Shown in pieces: positions 1 through 9,933 of a DNA stretch of 64,000 nt. Under the pieces are notes generated by a model. The model was not told the origin of the DNA. It did no database searches and saw nothing but the letters and a program-made list of their open reading frames with translations. A program made the translations under genes and the position numbers. This DNA comes from Mesorhizobium sp. AR02 (GTDB lineage: Bacteria; Pseudomonadota; Alphaproteobacteria; Rhizobiales; Rhizobiaceae), in contig NZ_CP080531.1 in NCBI RefSeq assembly GCF_024746835.1, forward strand, positions 3,802,001-3,866,000, in the 5' to 3' direction. Every line of letters begins with the position of its first letter. Within the stretch, counting starts at the first letter, position 1.

Positions 1-79
1 GCGTGAAGAGTGGGTCGCGTATCCGTTGTCGGTTCGTAGACAGGTTTGTGGGGTTCTGGGTCCCCTCCCATGTTCCAAG

Positions 80-250
80 TCAATGGTTCTCGGGACTGTC
101 AGGAAATCTATGCGCGGGGCCGGTTTCGTCATGGCCGACGAACCTTTCGCCGAAAACCACGGCGAACTGGGTCCTGGCCTCGAACCATTCGCGCGGTGGT
201 CGTTTCCACTCTTCGGCCGAGTGGTTCAGAACCAGAGATAGCAGCCTCAT
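80..250 (-). pseudogene. IS256-family transposase, C-terminal remnant
   Basis: The minus strand reads an open stretch of about 57 codons that ends at a TGA at 80-82 and contains the segments LVLNHSAEEWKRPPREWFEA and QFAVVFGERF. This resembles the extreme C-terminus of mutator-type (IS256) transposases. The rest of the transposase, including the DDE residues, is absent, so this is a fossil. Family assignment rests on remembered similarity only. Confidence 0.5.
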
Positions 251-362
251 GTCGTTAGAGACTCCAAATTCGTGCGCTCCTTACCCTTCAGACGTTCCGA
301 CGCGACTACTATCATGGCGCAGAATTTGCAGTGAGAGCCACGTACATCAGGAGAATGCCTAT

Positions 363-827
363 ATGATGCGGGCTGGTAAAACGCGACTCGACGATTTCGA
401 CATTAAAATCGTGCAACTAAACCTCATGCCGCGGCGCGAAATTTCGGACCGCGTTGGCCTCTCGGCAGCGGCGGTAGCGAGACGTCTAAAACGGCTTCGT
501 TCCACCGGAATAATCAGAAAGGACATTTCCATCCTAAACGAGAGAGCGGTAGGGCGTCCTCAGACGGTCTTCGTCGAGGTGACCGCTAAAAACGGAAAAC
601 TGGAACTTCTCGACGGGATGAAAAGACGGTTCCTGAACTGCCCTCAGGTGCAGCAATGCTACCACGTTACCGGAGAGGCAGACTTCCTCCTTATCATTAC
701 TACCATAGACATGGACGAGTATACGTCTCTTACACGGCAATTGTTTTTCAAGAAAGGAAACGTGAAGAGCTTCCGAACTTGCGTCATGATGGAAGAGGTT
801 AAGTCCGTGGGTCCAATCCCGCTTTAG
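363..827 (+). CDS. Lrp/AsnC-family transcriptional regulator
   Basis: A 154-residue protein with the two-domain Lrp/AsnC layout. The N-terminal helix-turn-helix covers about residues 12-50 (DDFDIKIVQLNLMPRR, then SAAAVARRLKRLRSTGII), and the C-terminal ligand-binding RAM domain carries QCYHVTGEADFLLII near residues 100-114. The frame is open far upstream, but ATG 363 is chosen because AGGAG lies at 349-353 and the protein then has the usual family length. Such proteins usually sense an amino acid and regulate a neighbouring transport or catabolic gene. Here the downstream neighbour is an insertion sequence 84 bp away, so the natural target may have been displaced. A second member of the family lies at 9478. 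Confidence 0.9.
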   Translation: MMRAGKTRLDDFDIKIVQLNLMPRREISDRVGLSAAAVARRLKRLRSTGIIRKDISILNERAVGRPQTVFVEVTAKNGKLELLDGMKRRFLNCPQVQQCYHVTGEADFLLIITTIDMDEYTSLTRQLFFKKGNVKSFRTCVMMEEVKSVGPIPL

Positions 828-911
828 CCATCGCTATTCCGCGGCCTCGACTTCAGCTTCGCTGCTTCACGCTCGGGGGTACTGGTCAGTTGGAGAGTGT
901 GAACGGGTATA

Positions 912-2517
912 GTCGTCCGTGAAGAACTCGGAACGCTTTGATTCATTTTGCTTTTTCGTTCCATAACGGGGCTGGATTTTGCCGAATTTCGTGGCTTTGA
1001 GCGGCGATTTCCGGCAATTTGAAAGCGTGCCTGTACGCGTGATTCGACTGTTGTGGCGAAGCTGCGAGGGAGCGAGCGATGCGGCCGAAGGAACGGCGCG
1101 AGAGCGGCCAGACCGACCTGTTGCGATCCCGGCTCGACCAGATCCTCAATATGGATCATGCGCTTGTGCAACTGGCCAAGGCGATCGACTGGCGCTTTTT
1201 GGAAGAACGGCTTGGCGCGGTCTATGACGACGATCCCGGCCGGCCGCCGCTGCCGACACGGCTGATGGCGGGCCTGGCCATCCTCAAGTCGATGCACAAC
1301 CTGTCCGACGAGGCGCTGTGCGAGCGCTGGCTGGAGAACCCCTATTACCAGCAGTTCTGCGGGGAAGAGTTCTTCCAGCACCGCCTGCCCTTCGACCGCA
1401 CCTCGCTGACGCGCTGGCGTCTGCGCATGGGCGAGGAGCGGCTGATGGCCTTGCTCCAGGAGAGCCTTGCGGCAGCGACCCGGTTGGGCGCGGCCAAACC
1501 GGCGGACTTCCGTGCGGTGATCGTCGACACCACCGTGCAGGAGAAGGCCATCACTTTCCCGACCGACGCCAAGCTGATGCATCGCGCCCGCGAGCGGCTG
1601 GTGAAGCTGGCCAGGAAACATGGCATCGGCCTGCGCCAGTCCTATGCGCGGGTCGGCAAGTTCGCGCTGATCAAGCATCAGCGTTATGCCCACGCCAAGC
1701 AGTTCAAGCGGGCCAACCGGGCGCTCAAGCGACTGCGCACCATGCTCGGTGCGGTGATCCGCGACATCACCCGCAAGCTCGCCGGGCGGCCGGAACTGTC
1801 GCAGCCCTTCGCCCTGCCGCTGTCGCTGGCCCGACGTGTCAGGGACCAGCGCCAGCGCGAGCGGGGCAAGAAGCTCTACTCCCTGCATGCTCCCGAGGTG
1901 GAGTGCATCGGCAAGGGCAAGGCCCACAAGCCCTATGAGTTCGGCGTCAAGGTCTCGGTCGCCACCACGCTGCAGCGCAGCCGCGGCGGCCAGTTCGTCG
2001 CCCACGTCAAGGCGCTGCCCGGCAATCCCTATGATGGCCACACGCTGGCCACCGTCATCCCCGCCATCGAGACCGCGGTCGGCGTCACCCTCGGCAAGAT
2101 CGTCACCGATGCCGGCTATCGCGGCCACAACGCGCCGAAGGACAAGATGTTCAAGGTTCATGTCGCCGGCTACAGGCGCGGCCTCACCAAGACCATCAAG
2201 CGGGCACTGCGACGCCGGGCCGCCGTCGAACCGGTCATCGGCCATCTCAAGAACGACCATCGCATGGGCCGCAACTTCCTGGCCTTCGCCGAAGGCGATG
2301 CCAACAACGCAGTGCTCGCCGCCGTCGGCTACAACTTCAGCCTCTTGCTCAACTGGCTGAGGCTTTTGTGTGCCTTCTTCCTGGCGCTGTTCGCAGCCGC
2401 CGCAACGCTGCCGCTCCAGTCACGATCAGCCTAACCGACGTGCCGATTGCTAGCCCCATCCGACCGAGCCCTGCTCGCAGCTCACCATCGGCGAATTGGG
2501 CCTTCTTCACGGACGAC
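912..2517. mobile_element. Complete IS5-family insertion sequence
   Basis: Perfect 15-bp inverted repeats (GTCGTCCGTGAAGAA at 912-926 and its reverse complement at 2503-2517) enclose one transposase gene. The element is 1606 bp and is flanked by GGTATA at 906-911 and 2518-2523, which reads as a 6-bp target duplication. Removing the element and one GGTATA restores an uninterrupted minus-strand reading frame across the site, but no product is recognisable there. Confidence 0.9.
1079..2434 (+). CDS. IS5-family transposase
   Basis: A 451-residue DDE transposase. The N-terminal part (residues about 1-130) matches the InsH-type N-terminal domain, with GRPPLPTRLMAGLAILK, ENPYYQQFCGEEFFQ and the conserved LTRWRLRMGEE. 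Catalytic-core signatures follow: AVIVDTTVQEKAI (first Asp), KIVTDAGYRGH (second Asp) and AVEPVIGHLKNDHRMGRN (Glu-containing Y/P-2 motif). The gene appears intact and sits inside well-defined inverted repeats, so the element may still be active. The assigned start is ATG 1079; no strong ribosome-binding site was noted. Confidence 0.93.
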   Translation: MRPKERRESGQTDLLRSRLDQILNMDHALVQLAKAIDWRFLEERLGAVYDDDPGRPPLPTRLMAGLAILKSMHNLSDEALCERWLENPYYQQFCGEEFFQHRLPFDRTSLTRWRLRMGEERLMALLQESLAAATRLGAAKPADFRAVIVDTTVQEKAITFPTDAKLMHRARERLVKLARKHGIGLRQSYARVGKFALIKHQRYAHAKQFKRANRALKRLRTMLGAVIRDITRKLAGRPELSQPFALPLSLARRVRDQRQRERGKKLYSLHAPEVECIGKGKAHKPYEFGVKVSVATTLQRSRGGQFVAHVKALPGNPYDGHTLATVIPAIETAVGVTLGKIVTDAGYRGHNAPKDKMFKVHVAGYRRGLTKTIKRALRRRAAVEPVIGHLKNDHRMGRNFLAFAEGDANNAVLAAVGYNFSLLLNWLRLLCAFFLALFAAAATLPLQSRSA

Positions 2518-2591
2518 GGTATAGCATGAACGATTTGACCGCTACGATGATCGGGCAACAGCCGACAGAGGAAGCCACAATGGTCACAAAT

Positions 2592-3083
2592 TCAGACGGA
2601 ATCTATCTCCCGTTCAAGGACATTTTGCAAGCCCAACTTTTTGTCGTAGTAAGTAGCACCAGTGTCAAAAAACCCTGCCGTTAGATAAAAATGTCTAGCT
2701 CTTGCATTATCTTCTTCAACGGCAAGCATGAGGCGCTTGGCAGATGGGCGGTTTGCCGAAATCCAATGAGAGACAAGTCCAGTCGCCGCTTTTCCATATC
2801 CGTTACCTTGGTATCCTCGGCCTACGCGGAAGCTGTGCATGGTAATCACGCCTGGCGGGGCCCATTCAGGCAAGGCCGCTTTTTCACGCAGGACAAAGAA
2901 GCCAACGATCTGATGGTGGACAACGACTGCAAATGGATGCTCCAGGTCGGGGCGCGCGTTCCCTTGAAGCTCGGAGAACACAAAATCCAACGGGTCGACA
3001 AACTGTTCTTGCTCGGGCTCGAGCTTTAATTTGGCGACGCGAGCTCGATCAAAACGAGATAAAGTTTTCAGCGTCGCATGCAT
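2592..3083 (-). CDS. GNAT-family N-acetyltransferase
   Basis: A 163-residue single-domain acetyltransferase. The acetyl-CoA binding motif A is visible as VGRGYQGNGYGKAATGLVSH (near residues 87-106), preceded by FAVVVHHQIVGFFVL (beta strands) and followed by LAVEEDNARARHFYLTAGF, the usual motif B. The substrate cannot be read from sequence. The start ATG at 3083 is preceded by GAAGGGA about 7-12 bases upstream. The gene lies between an IS5 element and an IS110 element and has no operon partner, so it is probably an isolated survivor of a larger locus. Confidence 0.88.
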   Translation of the reverse strand: MHATLKTLSRFDRARVAKLKLEPEQEQFVDPLDFVFSELQGNARPDLEHPFAVVVHHQIVGFFVLREKAALPEWAPPGVITMHSFRVGRGYQGNGYGKAATGLVSHWISANRPSAKRLMLAVEEDNARARHFYLTAGFFDTGATYYDKKLGLQNVLEREIDSV

Positions 3084-3560
3084 GCCAGGTCCCTTCGGCG
3101 TCAGTTGTAAGCCTCTGATGAAGCACGAATGAACGTCTCACCCACCCCCTGAATGTGGTGGGTAGTTCCTTCCGGCTCGAAAACGGATGGCGCAAAAGTC
3201 ATGCCACCTGAGCAGAAATAACTTCAAAGGATATTTATGTCTAATTCAAGAGTATGAGAGTGAAGTTGGAGGACGAACATCGAACATCGTGTCGCGGACG
3301 CGACAAACGCGATACAGTTAGAGACTGTTTCGAAATTCGCTCTGGCGAGTCATATGATGGTGGTTTCGAGAACCGGAGCGGACATTTGGGTCCGTGAGCA
3401 CCGGAAGCGCAGAAAACGCCATCAGATGGCCGCCAGAGTAGAATTTCAAAACAGATGGGGTGATTGGGGTCTCGGCCGAGCCAGATGATGGCGGCTGCTC
3501 CTGTCGAAATGTGAAAACGTGGTCGATGTGAGTCGCCACAAACATTTGGAAGGAGCAGCC
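3084..3560. other. Non-coding stretch before the IS110 transposase
   Basis: No convincing gene. Its right part is probably the leader end of the IS110 element, because IS110 elements carry non-coding flanks and the transposase ribosome-binding site GGAAGGAG is at 3548-3555. No clear element boundary was found. Confidence 0.4.
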
Positions 3561-4597
3561 ATGAAGTACTTTGCCGGACTGGACGTGTCTTTGGAAGAGA
3601 CCTCTATTTGCATTGTCGACGAGACTGGCCGAATCGTGAAGGAGGCGAGAGCGTTGAGCGATCCGCAGGCGTTGTGTGAAGCGCTGAAGGGGACCGGCTT
3701 GCCGCTTGAGCGGATCGGCCTGGAAGCGTGCTCGCTGGCGGCCTGGCTTCACGATGGACTGCACGCCGAAGGCTTGCCGGCGACCTGCATCGAGACGCGG
3801 CAGGCCAATGCGGCGATGAAGACCATGCCCAACAAGACCGATCGCAATGACGCCCGCGCGCTGGCGCAGATCATGCGCACCGGCTGGTATCAGCAGGTGC
3901 ACGTCAAGAGCCGGCAGTGCCGGCTCTGGCGCTCGCTGCTGGTTGCCCGCCGCACGGTGCTGAACGAGATGCGTTCGATCGAGAACGTGGTGCGGGCGAT
4001 GCTGCGCGAGGCCGGCGTCAAACTGGGCTTGCCGTCGCGCAGCGCTTTGCCGGCCGCGTGCGGGAACTGGCCGGCGCCGACGCCCAGATGATGGCGATGG
4101 TCGAGCCGCTGCTTGCGATCCTCGCCGTCATGCTGGGAGAGTTCGCCCGCCTGACCAAGCAGGTTCTCGATATCGTGCGCAAGGAGGAAGTCTGCCGGCG
4201 GCTGATGAGCGCGCCGGGCGTCGGGCCGATCACCGCGCTTGCCTTCCGCGCCACGATCGACCGGCCGGAGCGGTTCGGCTCGTCGCGGGCGGTAGGGGCG
4301 CATCTGGGGCTGACGCCGGCGCGCTACCAGTCCGGCGAGACCGACATCCAGGGAAGGGTCAGCCGCTGCGGCGATGAACTCGCCCGCACCGCCCTCTACG
4401 AGGCAGCGCATTCGCTGCTCGTGCGATCGAAGAAGTGGTCGAGCCTCAGGGCCTGGGGCATGACCATCGCCAGGCGCCGGGGCATGGCGCGGGCGCGGGT
4501 GGCGGTGGCCCGCAAGCTGGCGGTCATCCTGCATCGCATGTGGGCCGAGGCAACCGAATTCCGCTTTGGAAAGGAGCCTGCCGCGGTGGCGGCGTGA
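3561..4597 (+). pseudogene. IS110-family transposase, frameshifted
   Basis: Two overlapping frames together make one IS110 transposase of about 345 residues. The first frame begins at ATG 3561 with MKYFAGLDVSLEETSICIVD, the start of the RuvC-like DEDD domain, and includes PNKTDRNDARALAQIMRTGW. The second frame carries the C-terminal Tnp_20 domain with LMSAPGVGPITALAFRATID and a late conserved serine region. The frames join near 4021-4031, where GVKLG would continue into VAQRFAGRVRELAG. IS110 transposases are not normally made by frameshifting, so this copy is most likely inactive, though a sequencing error is possible. Confidence 0.85.
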
Positions 4598-4981
4598 ACC
4601 GAGGCCAATCAAAGGAACACGCAACACGAACAAAGCCTTCGCCCGAAAGGGCGATGCCCGGATCGTTCCGTGGGGACGATGGGCGAGGCGATCTCGTTGA
4701 GAGTCCCGAACCTGCCGGCCAAGACTCGGCAAGGTCGTGAAACAGATTGAGACGCCTCGCTCTCCTGACCCCATCATGCGGCGGCCAGAGCGCCGACCGC
4801 GAAGAGAAGCGAGTGACCCACGGAACGGTCCAGAAAAAAGTGCAGGAGCATCTTGACCTCAACGACCCCAATCAGAGAAGGCTCTTAGTCTTACTGAGTC
4901 AGAAAGTCGCGGCTGCGGGGGGATTCGCGCTGGTCGGGGATTTGTTAGGGTGCTGCTTCGTGATCAGGGAAGCGCCCCGCC
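4598..4981. other. Non-coding DNA between IS110 and IS701 genes
   Basis: No gene is supported. It probably combines the right flank of the IS110 element with the left flank of the IS701 element. Neither terminus could be fixed: no inverted repeat matching the other side was found. Confidence 0.4.
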
Positions 4982-5235
4982 ATGCCCGACTGGACAGCCG
5001 AGAGTGAAGCCGCATTCGACGCCTATGTCGATGCTTTGATCGGGGTGATCGGCCACGCCGACCGCGCTGAGCCGCTGAAGGATTGAAGGATTACTGCCTG
5101 GGACTCCTGATGCCGATCGAGCGCAAGAGCGTGGAACCGTTGGCGGCTGTCACGGCGCCGTCGCGGGTAGCGGCCAAGCATCAGTCTCTGTTGCATTTCG
5201 TGGGACAGGCGCCGTGGTCGGACGCGGCCTTGCTA

Positions 5236-6277
5236 GAGCACGTCCGGTTTAATCCGGGTCATAGCCTGCGGCCTTGAAGTAGTTCCGGCATTCGGCTGGG
5301 GTGAAGAGGTCAACGAGCGATCCGACGGCGTTCCACAGGGCTGTGATTGTCCTCTCGGCTTTGGCGCGCATAAGAGCCTTGAGTTTTGAGAAGGCGTTTT
5401 CGATCGGATTGAAGTCGGGGCTGTAGGGCGGCAGGAACATGAGCCTCGAGCCGGTCGTCTCGATCGCGTCGCGCACGCCGGCCGCCTTGTGCGCCGGCAA
5501 ATTGTCCATGATGACGACGTCGCCCTCCGACAGGGTCGGAACCAGAACCTGCTCAACATAAGCCAGGAACACGTTGCCGTTCATGGCGCCGTCGTAGACG
5601 AACGGAGCGGTCATTCCTGTCAGCCGTAACGCGCCGGTGAAGGTGGTGGTCTTCCAATGGCCGTGCGGCACGCCGGCCCGGCAGCGCTCACCGCGCGGCG
5701 CACGTCCCCGCAGACGGGCCATCTTGGTCGACAGCCCGGTCTCATCAATGAAGACGAGCTTCGCTGGATCGAGATCGAGCTGGCCGTCGAACCAGGCGCG
5801 ACGGCGCTTCAGGATGTCGGGGCGGTCCTGCTCCAGTGCGTGTGCGGACTTTTTTTGAACGTCCACCCGTGGCCGCGAAGCCATGCGCTCAAGGCGCTGC
5901 GGCTGATCCGCACCGACCGCTCGTCCCCCAGCCGTTCCACCATTTCGTTCAGCGTGATGTCCTTGCGCTCATCGATCAGCCCGACGATGAAGGCTTCGTG
6001 GGCATCAAGGCTGGACGCGCGTCGGCGGCCTTGCGGGCGAGGCATCCGCTCGCCGATCTTCGCCCGTGCGATCCACCGGATCGCACTCGATATGCCGACG
6101 CCGAACCGCGCCGCCGCCTGCCGTGCGGACATGCCCGCGTCCGAAGCCTTCAAGACCCGGGATCGAAGATCGCCGCTCAGTGCTCTTGTCATCATCCACC
6201 TCATCAAAGGGGATGTTGAATCACCCATGCAGCCCGACGTCACATCACAATCGATTCATCGATCGCGGGACGTGCTC
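5236..6277. mobile_element. IS630-family insertion sequence
   Basis: A 1042-bp element with 10-bp inverted ends (GAGCACGTCC at 5236-5245; complement at 6268-6277) flanked by duplicated TA within CTAG at 5233-5236 and 6277-6280. TA duplication is the hallmark of IS630/Tc1-type elements. It lies inside the IS701 transposase gene and is oriented leftward. Confidence 0.92.
5249..6192 (-). CDS. IS630-family transposase (two frames, likely programmed frameshift)
   Basis: The first frame (6192 to 5809) has the HTH part: ARQAAARFGVGISSAIRWIA and LNEMVERLGDERSVRISRSA. The second frame (5884 to 5249) has the DDE core: LVFIDETGLSTKMARLRGRA, GDVVIMDNLPAHKAAGVRDA and FLPPYSPDFNPIENAFSKLK. They overlap at a run of seven A on the coding strand (5850-5856), where TTC AAA AAA AGT slips by -1 into AAG TCC GCA. 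IS630 members of this type commonly use such A-runs to make the full protein, so the gene is probably functional. The start at 6192 (MTRALSGDLRSRVL) gives the usual N-terminus. Confidence 0.88.
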
Positions 6278-7470
6278 TAGCACGGGTTCGCGACTGGGTT
6301 CTTCCACGGATCGAGCAGCGTGGACCGATCCGGGCGTGGATCGTCGACGACACGGGCTTTCCCAAGAAGGGCAAGCACTCGGTGGGCGTAGCGCGCCAGT
6401 ATTGCGGCCAGTTGGGCAAGCAGGACAACTGTCAGATTGCGGTTAGCCTATCGATCGCAAATGACGCAGCCTCGCTTCCGATCGCCTACGAATTGTATCT
6501 CCCGCACAGCTGGGCGGAGGATCCCGAACAACGCAAGAAGGCCAAGATTCCGGCGGAGATCACGTTCCGGACCAAGCCGCAGATCGCGCTCGAGCAGATC
6601 AGGACGGCCAAGGCCGAAGGCGTCGCGCCCGGCGTGGTTCTGGCCGACGCCGGATATGGCGCCGACGGCGGTTTCCGCGCGGGCCTGTCCGAGCTCGGTC
6701 TGACCTATGTTGTCGGCGTTCAGCCCACACTCAGCGTCTGGCGCCCAGGCGAGAGCCCGCTGCCGCCCAAGCCCTGGAGCGGAAGAGGCCGGCCGCCGTC
6801 TCGAGTCGGCCGAACCGACAATCACAAGCCGATCTCGGCCAAGGCCCTGGCCGAGGAGTTCGACGCCGAGACTTGGCGCACGATCGCCTGGCGTGAAGGA
6901 ACCAACACCGAGCTCAATTCCCGCTTCGCCGCCGTGCGCTTGCGGCCGGCATCCAGGGACTACAATCGGCCCGAGGCTCACGCCGAAGAGTGGCTCCTGA
7001 TCGAGTGGCCTGAAGGCGAGGTCGAGCCGAGCAAGTATTGGCTCTCCACCTTGCCGGCCGACGCTACGATCACCCAGTTGGTCGATGCCGCCAAGCTGCG
7101 TTGGCGGATCGAGCGAGACTATCAGGAACTCAAGCAGGAGTTGGGACTGGGCCACTACGAAGGCCGAGGGTGGCGGGGCTTCCACCACCACGCCAGCCTC
7201 TGTATCGCCGCCTATGGCTTCTTGGTCTCTCTGAGGGAGACGATTCCCCCCTCAACTCCAACTCGCGCCCAAGGCCGCCAAACACCTGGTCTTCCCGACG
7301 GTCATCGACCCCGCGGATCCTCCGATCCGACCAGAGCGGCACGTCCCGACCTCGATCCCAACCCTCAGGCGACGCCTGACTGTGGCCCTGGCCAACCGTC
7401 TGCAACGATGTCCGTGCTGCATAAGGCCAATGGACAGTCCGCGTCACGTTCGCACTTTATGACGCAGTAG

Positions 7471-8046
7471 TATTAGCGCATCTCCGCGTTTCAAAAAACG
7501 GCGGCCTTAGTCTTGGTGGATGTCCATTCCAATCACGCGTCACATACGCGCCTCCCTGTCAGAGCGAAACGACGGGAGCGGCGCGCGACACGACAACTAC
7601 GGATTCGCGCTCACTGCGCAACCGGGCAGAGTCGCGAGGCGACCAGCTACTAACACACTGTTGGCTCATCGTGTGGGATCGGCCTGCCCGCACCTTCGTG
7701 CTCCCGGTGCCTCCGTCCCGGAAAGCTCGCACGGCGCCGGTATCGAGGGCAGCATCTCCTGCCAAAAAGCGCGCCTATGGCTTGGCCCGCTGCACTTGGC
7801 GCGGCTTCAATCACTTCAAAAAGGCTTACGTCTGGTCCTCGGTGGTCGCTACAATCTCCCCCCTCTTCGCCCGCCTCAGGCCGACCTGCCCCCCAGTCAT
7901 CGGGCTGCGTTCAGGAGCATGCCGGCGAGCGCCGGCCGATACCCCTGGGCTCTCATTGCCGCTTGATCGACCCATTGCATTCCGCCAAAAATGCCGGATG
8001 TGTGAAACGTCTCAACACAAATCCGAGCGATTTGAAATGTTGCCTG
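7471..8046. other. Intergenic stretch with one transposase fossil
   Basis: Apart from the transposase remnant at 7777-7900, nothing recognisable. The first part is probably the right flank of the IS701 element. Confidence 0.4.
7777..7900 (+). pseudogene. Transposase C-terminal remnant (family not identified)
   Basis: Reads GLARCTWRGFNHFKKAYVWSS followed, after a one-base shift, by LPLFARLRPT. This matches closely a fossil on the opposite strand at 33635-33735 (CTWRGLDHFKSYVWSSVVAY). Both look like the last helices of a DDE transposase. The family is not named because no catalytic motif remains. Confidence 0.45.
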
Positions 8047-9223
8047 CTAATCCGTGCCAGTCCCAAGGGCAGCCTCCACGACATTCGCCCAATAGGCCAC
8101 TCCGTATGGGATTGCCCCATCGTCGAAGTCGTAGGCGGCATTGTGCAACGCGGCTGACGGGCCATTGCCAATGAAAATGAGTGCTCCTGGCCGCGCCTGC
8201 AGCATGTAAGCGAAATCCTCGGCACCCATAACCGGCCTCAACTTCTCGTCTACCGCTGCCGCGCCGGTGCCTCCCGCCGCCCGAACGGCAAGAGCAGTGG
8301 CGGCGATATCGTTCACGGCCGCTGGTACCGATCGGCGGTAGCGGTAGGAAATGTCGCCCCCGAAAGCTTGCGCGATTTTCCGTGCAGTCGTCTCCAACTG
8401 GGTCTCAGCGAAGTCGCGGAGGGCAGGGGCCAACGCGCGGACTGTTCCTGCCAGTTCGACTTCGTCGGCAATCACATTGTAAGCATTCGAGGCGCGGAGT
8501 TTCGTGACGGAAATTACCAGCGACTCGACCGGGTCAGTGCTGCGCGACACCAACGCCTGCAGGCCTGTAATGACTTGAGCGGCGATAACGACCGGATCAA
8601 CGGTCAAGTGCGGGGCTGCAGCGTGCCCACCGCGACCTTTTACAACGATGTCGAAATCATCCTGGCAGGCCATCATCGGGCCGGCGCAGATGGCAAACCT
8701 GCCGATATCGATCCCTGGCCAATTGTGCATGCCGAACACTTGCGAGATGCCAAAACGGTCCAAGAAGCCGTCTTCGACCATCTTGAACCCGCCCGAGGGC
8801 AATTCGACCTCCTCGGCCGGCTGGAAGATAAGCGCGACGGTACCCCTGAAATTCCGTCTCTTAGCAAGGTACTTCGCAGCACCAAGCAGCATCGCCGTGT
8901 GGCCGTCATGACCGCAGGCGTGCATCTTCCCCGGAATCTTCGAGGCCCATGTTTTTCCCGGTGCCTCCTGAATTGGTAAGGCGTCCATATCGGCCCGGAG
9001 CCCTATCGTCGGCCCTTCGCCGCTCTCTCCCTGAATGAAAGCGACTATGCCGGTTCCGGCTATACCTGTTTCAATGTGGTTGATTACCAAAGGACGCCAG
9101 CTTGTCTGCAACAAACCGTGCCGTCGCGTGCACGGAAAAGTCGAGTTCGGGGTTTTGATGAAGATGCCGGCGCCAGGCCGTGACCTCGTCGGCCAAGGGA
9201 TGAAATTTCGCGACTGAATGCAT
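8047..9223 (-). pseudogene. M20-family amidohydrolase (hippurate hydrolase-like), frameshifted
   Basis: A zinc-dependent M20 amidohydrolase of the HipO/aminoacylase type, about 390 residues if intact. Visible motifs are GLRADMDALPIQE, the metal site KMHACGHDGHTAMLLGA, FQPAEEVELPSGGFKMVEDG, the dimerisation-domain GRGGHAAAPHLTVDP and the late VMGAEDFAYMLQARPGA. The N-terminus (MHSVAKFHPLADEVTAW, then HLHQNPELDFSVHATARFVA) lies in another frame from ATG 9223. One extra base near 9083-9087 breaks it: LASFG should run into INHIETGIAG. Either a recent inactivating mutation or a sequencing error. It is divergent from the Lrp gene at 9478, its likely regulator. Confidence 0.85.
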
Positions 9224-9477
9224 GCTGACTCCGTTCATAAACGCCTGGCGGAAGTCGGAGGGCCATGTGTTTCGCCATTATGTGGATAATTTGCCGGAAG
9301 CGTTTGGAATAGTCTTGGCAAAATTCCGGCCCAAGTGAAAAGAAGCCGTCGCGTATCGGCTACGATTGCAACAATAGCACCTTTTGAATGGCTTAGCGTT
9401 TCATTGGGCGTTCGATCTTGCAACGAGCGTTTCGGATCGCTAATGCCACATAGTGGTTTCGTATCTAGGGTGTAGGT
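9224..9477. promoter_or_regulatory. Divergent promoter region between M20 amidohydrolase and Lrp gene
   Basis: A 254-bp spacer between two outward-facing genes, somewhat AT-richer than its flanks. Lrp/AsnC proteins commonly bind such spacers to control the divergent catabolic gene. No specific operator was identified. Confidence 0.4.
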
Positions 9478-9933
9478 ATGATAGATGATCTTGACCGGCG
9501 GATACTCGGCGCCCTTCAAAAGAACAACAGGCTGTCGTTCTCCGAGCTTGCGGACCTCGTGGGTTCGTCTGCTGCCTCATGCATGCGCCGTGTCAATAAG
9601 TTACGCGGCGACGGGGTTATCACCGCTGACATCTCCCTAGTCGACCCCAAGGCGCTGGGGAAGTCGCTGACTGTGGTCGTTACAGTGGAGCTCGATCGCG
9701 AGCGTTTAGACCTCGTTGACGACTTCAAGCGAGCGATGAGGACGGCAAAAGAAGTCACTCAATGCTATATGGTGACAGGTGATGCTGACTTCGTTCTTAT
9801 TGTAGCAGTAGAGGACGTTGAGGCCTTTGACGTATTTGTAAAGACCAAACTGTACACAAATCAGAATGTCCGCAAGTTCAAGAGCATGATTGCGCTGGAC
9901 CGCGTGAAGTTTGAGCCCCGAGTGCTCGTGTAG
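9478..9933 (+). CDS. Lrp/AsnC-family transcriptional regulator
   Basis: A 151-residue Lrp/AsnC regulator. The HTH domain spans residues 1-60 (MIDDLDRRILGALQKNNRLS, then ELADLVGSSAASCMRRVNKL) and the RAM effector domain follows, with QCYMVTGDADFVLIVAVEDV. It resembles the protein at 363-827 in the same motif (QCYHVTGEADFLLI). It is divergent from the M20 amidohydrolase and 222 bp upstream of the aminotransferase, so either may be its target. Effector amino acid unknown. Confidence 0.93.
   Translation: MIDDLDRRILGALQKNNRLSFSELADLVGSSAASCMRRVNKLRGDGVITADISLVDPKALGKSLTVVVTVELDRERLDLVDDFKRAMRTAKEVTQCYMVTGDADFVLIVAVEDVEAFDVFVKTKLYTNQNVRKFKSMIALDRVKFEPRVLV

Larger units (their letters stand above)
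4982..7470 (+). pseudogene. IS701-family transposase, interrupted by IS630
   Basis: The N-terminal part starts at ATG 4982 (MPDWTAESEAAFDAYVDALI), is frameshifted by an 8-bp tandem duplication TGAAGGAT at 5076-5083 and 5084-5091, then continues DYCLGLLMPIERKSVEPLAA up to 5235. After the IS630 insertion it resumes at 6278 with ARVRDWVLPRIEQRGPI and runs to FMTQ at 7470. DDE features of the IS701 family are visible: WIVDDTGFPKKGKHSVGVAR, VVLADAGYGADGGFRAGL and WRIERDYQELKQELGLGHYE. Removing the insertion joins the two parts in one frame, so this was one gene of roughly 480 codons. Confidence 0.9.

Noticed and set aside
824..2260. Long leftward open frame opposite the IS5 transposase
   Set aside because: It is the antisense shadow of a GC-rich transposase gene and has no recognisable domain.
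2691..3029. Rightward frame opposite the GNAT acetyltransferase
   Set aside because: Antisense to a gene with a clear acetyl-CoA binding motif.
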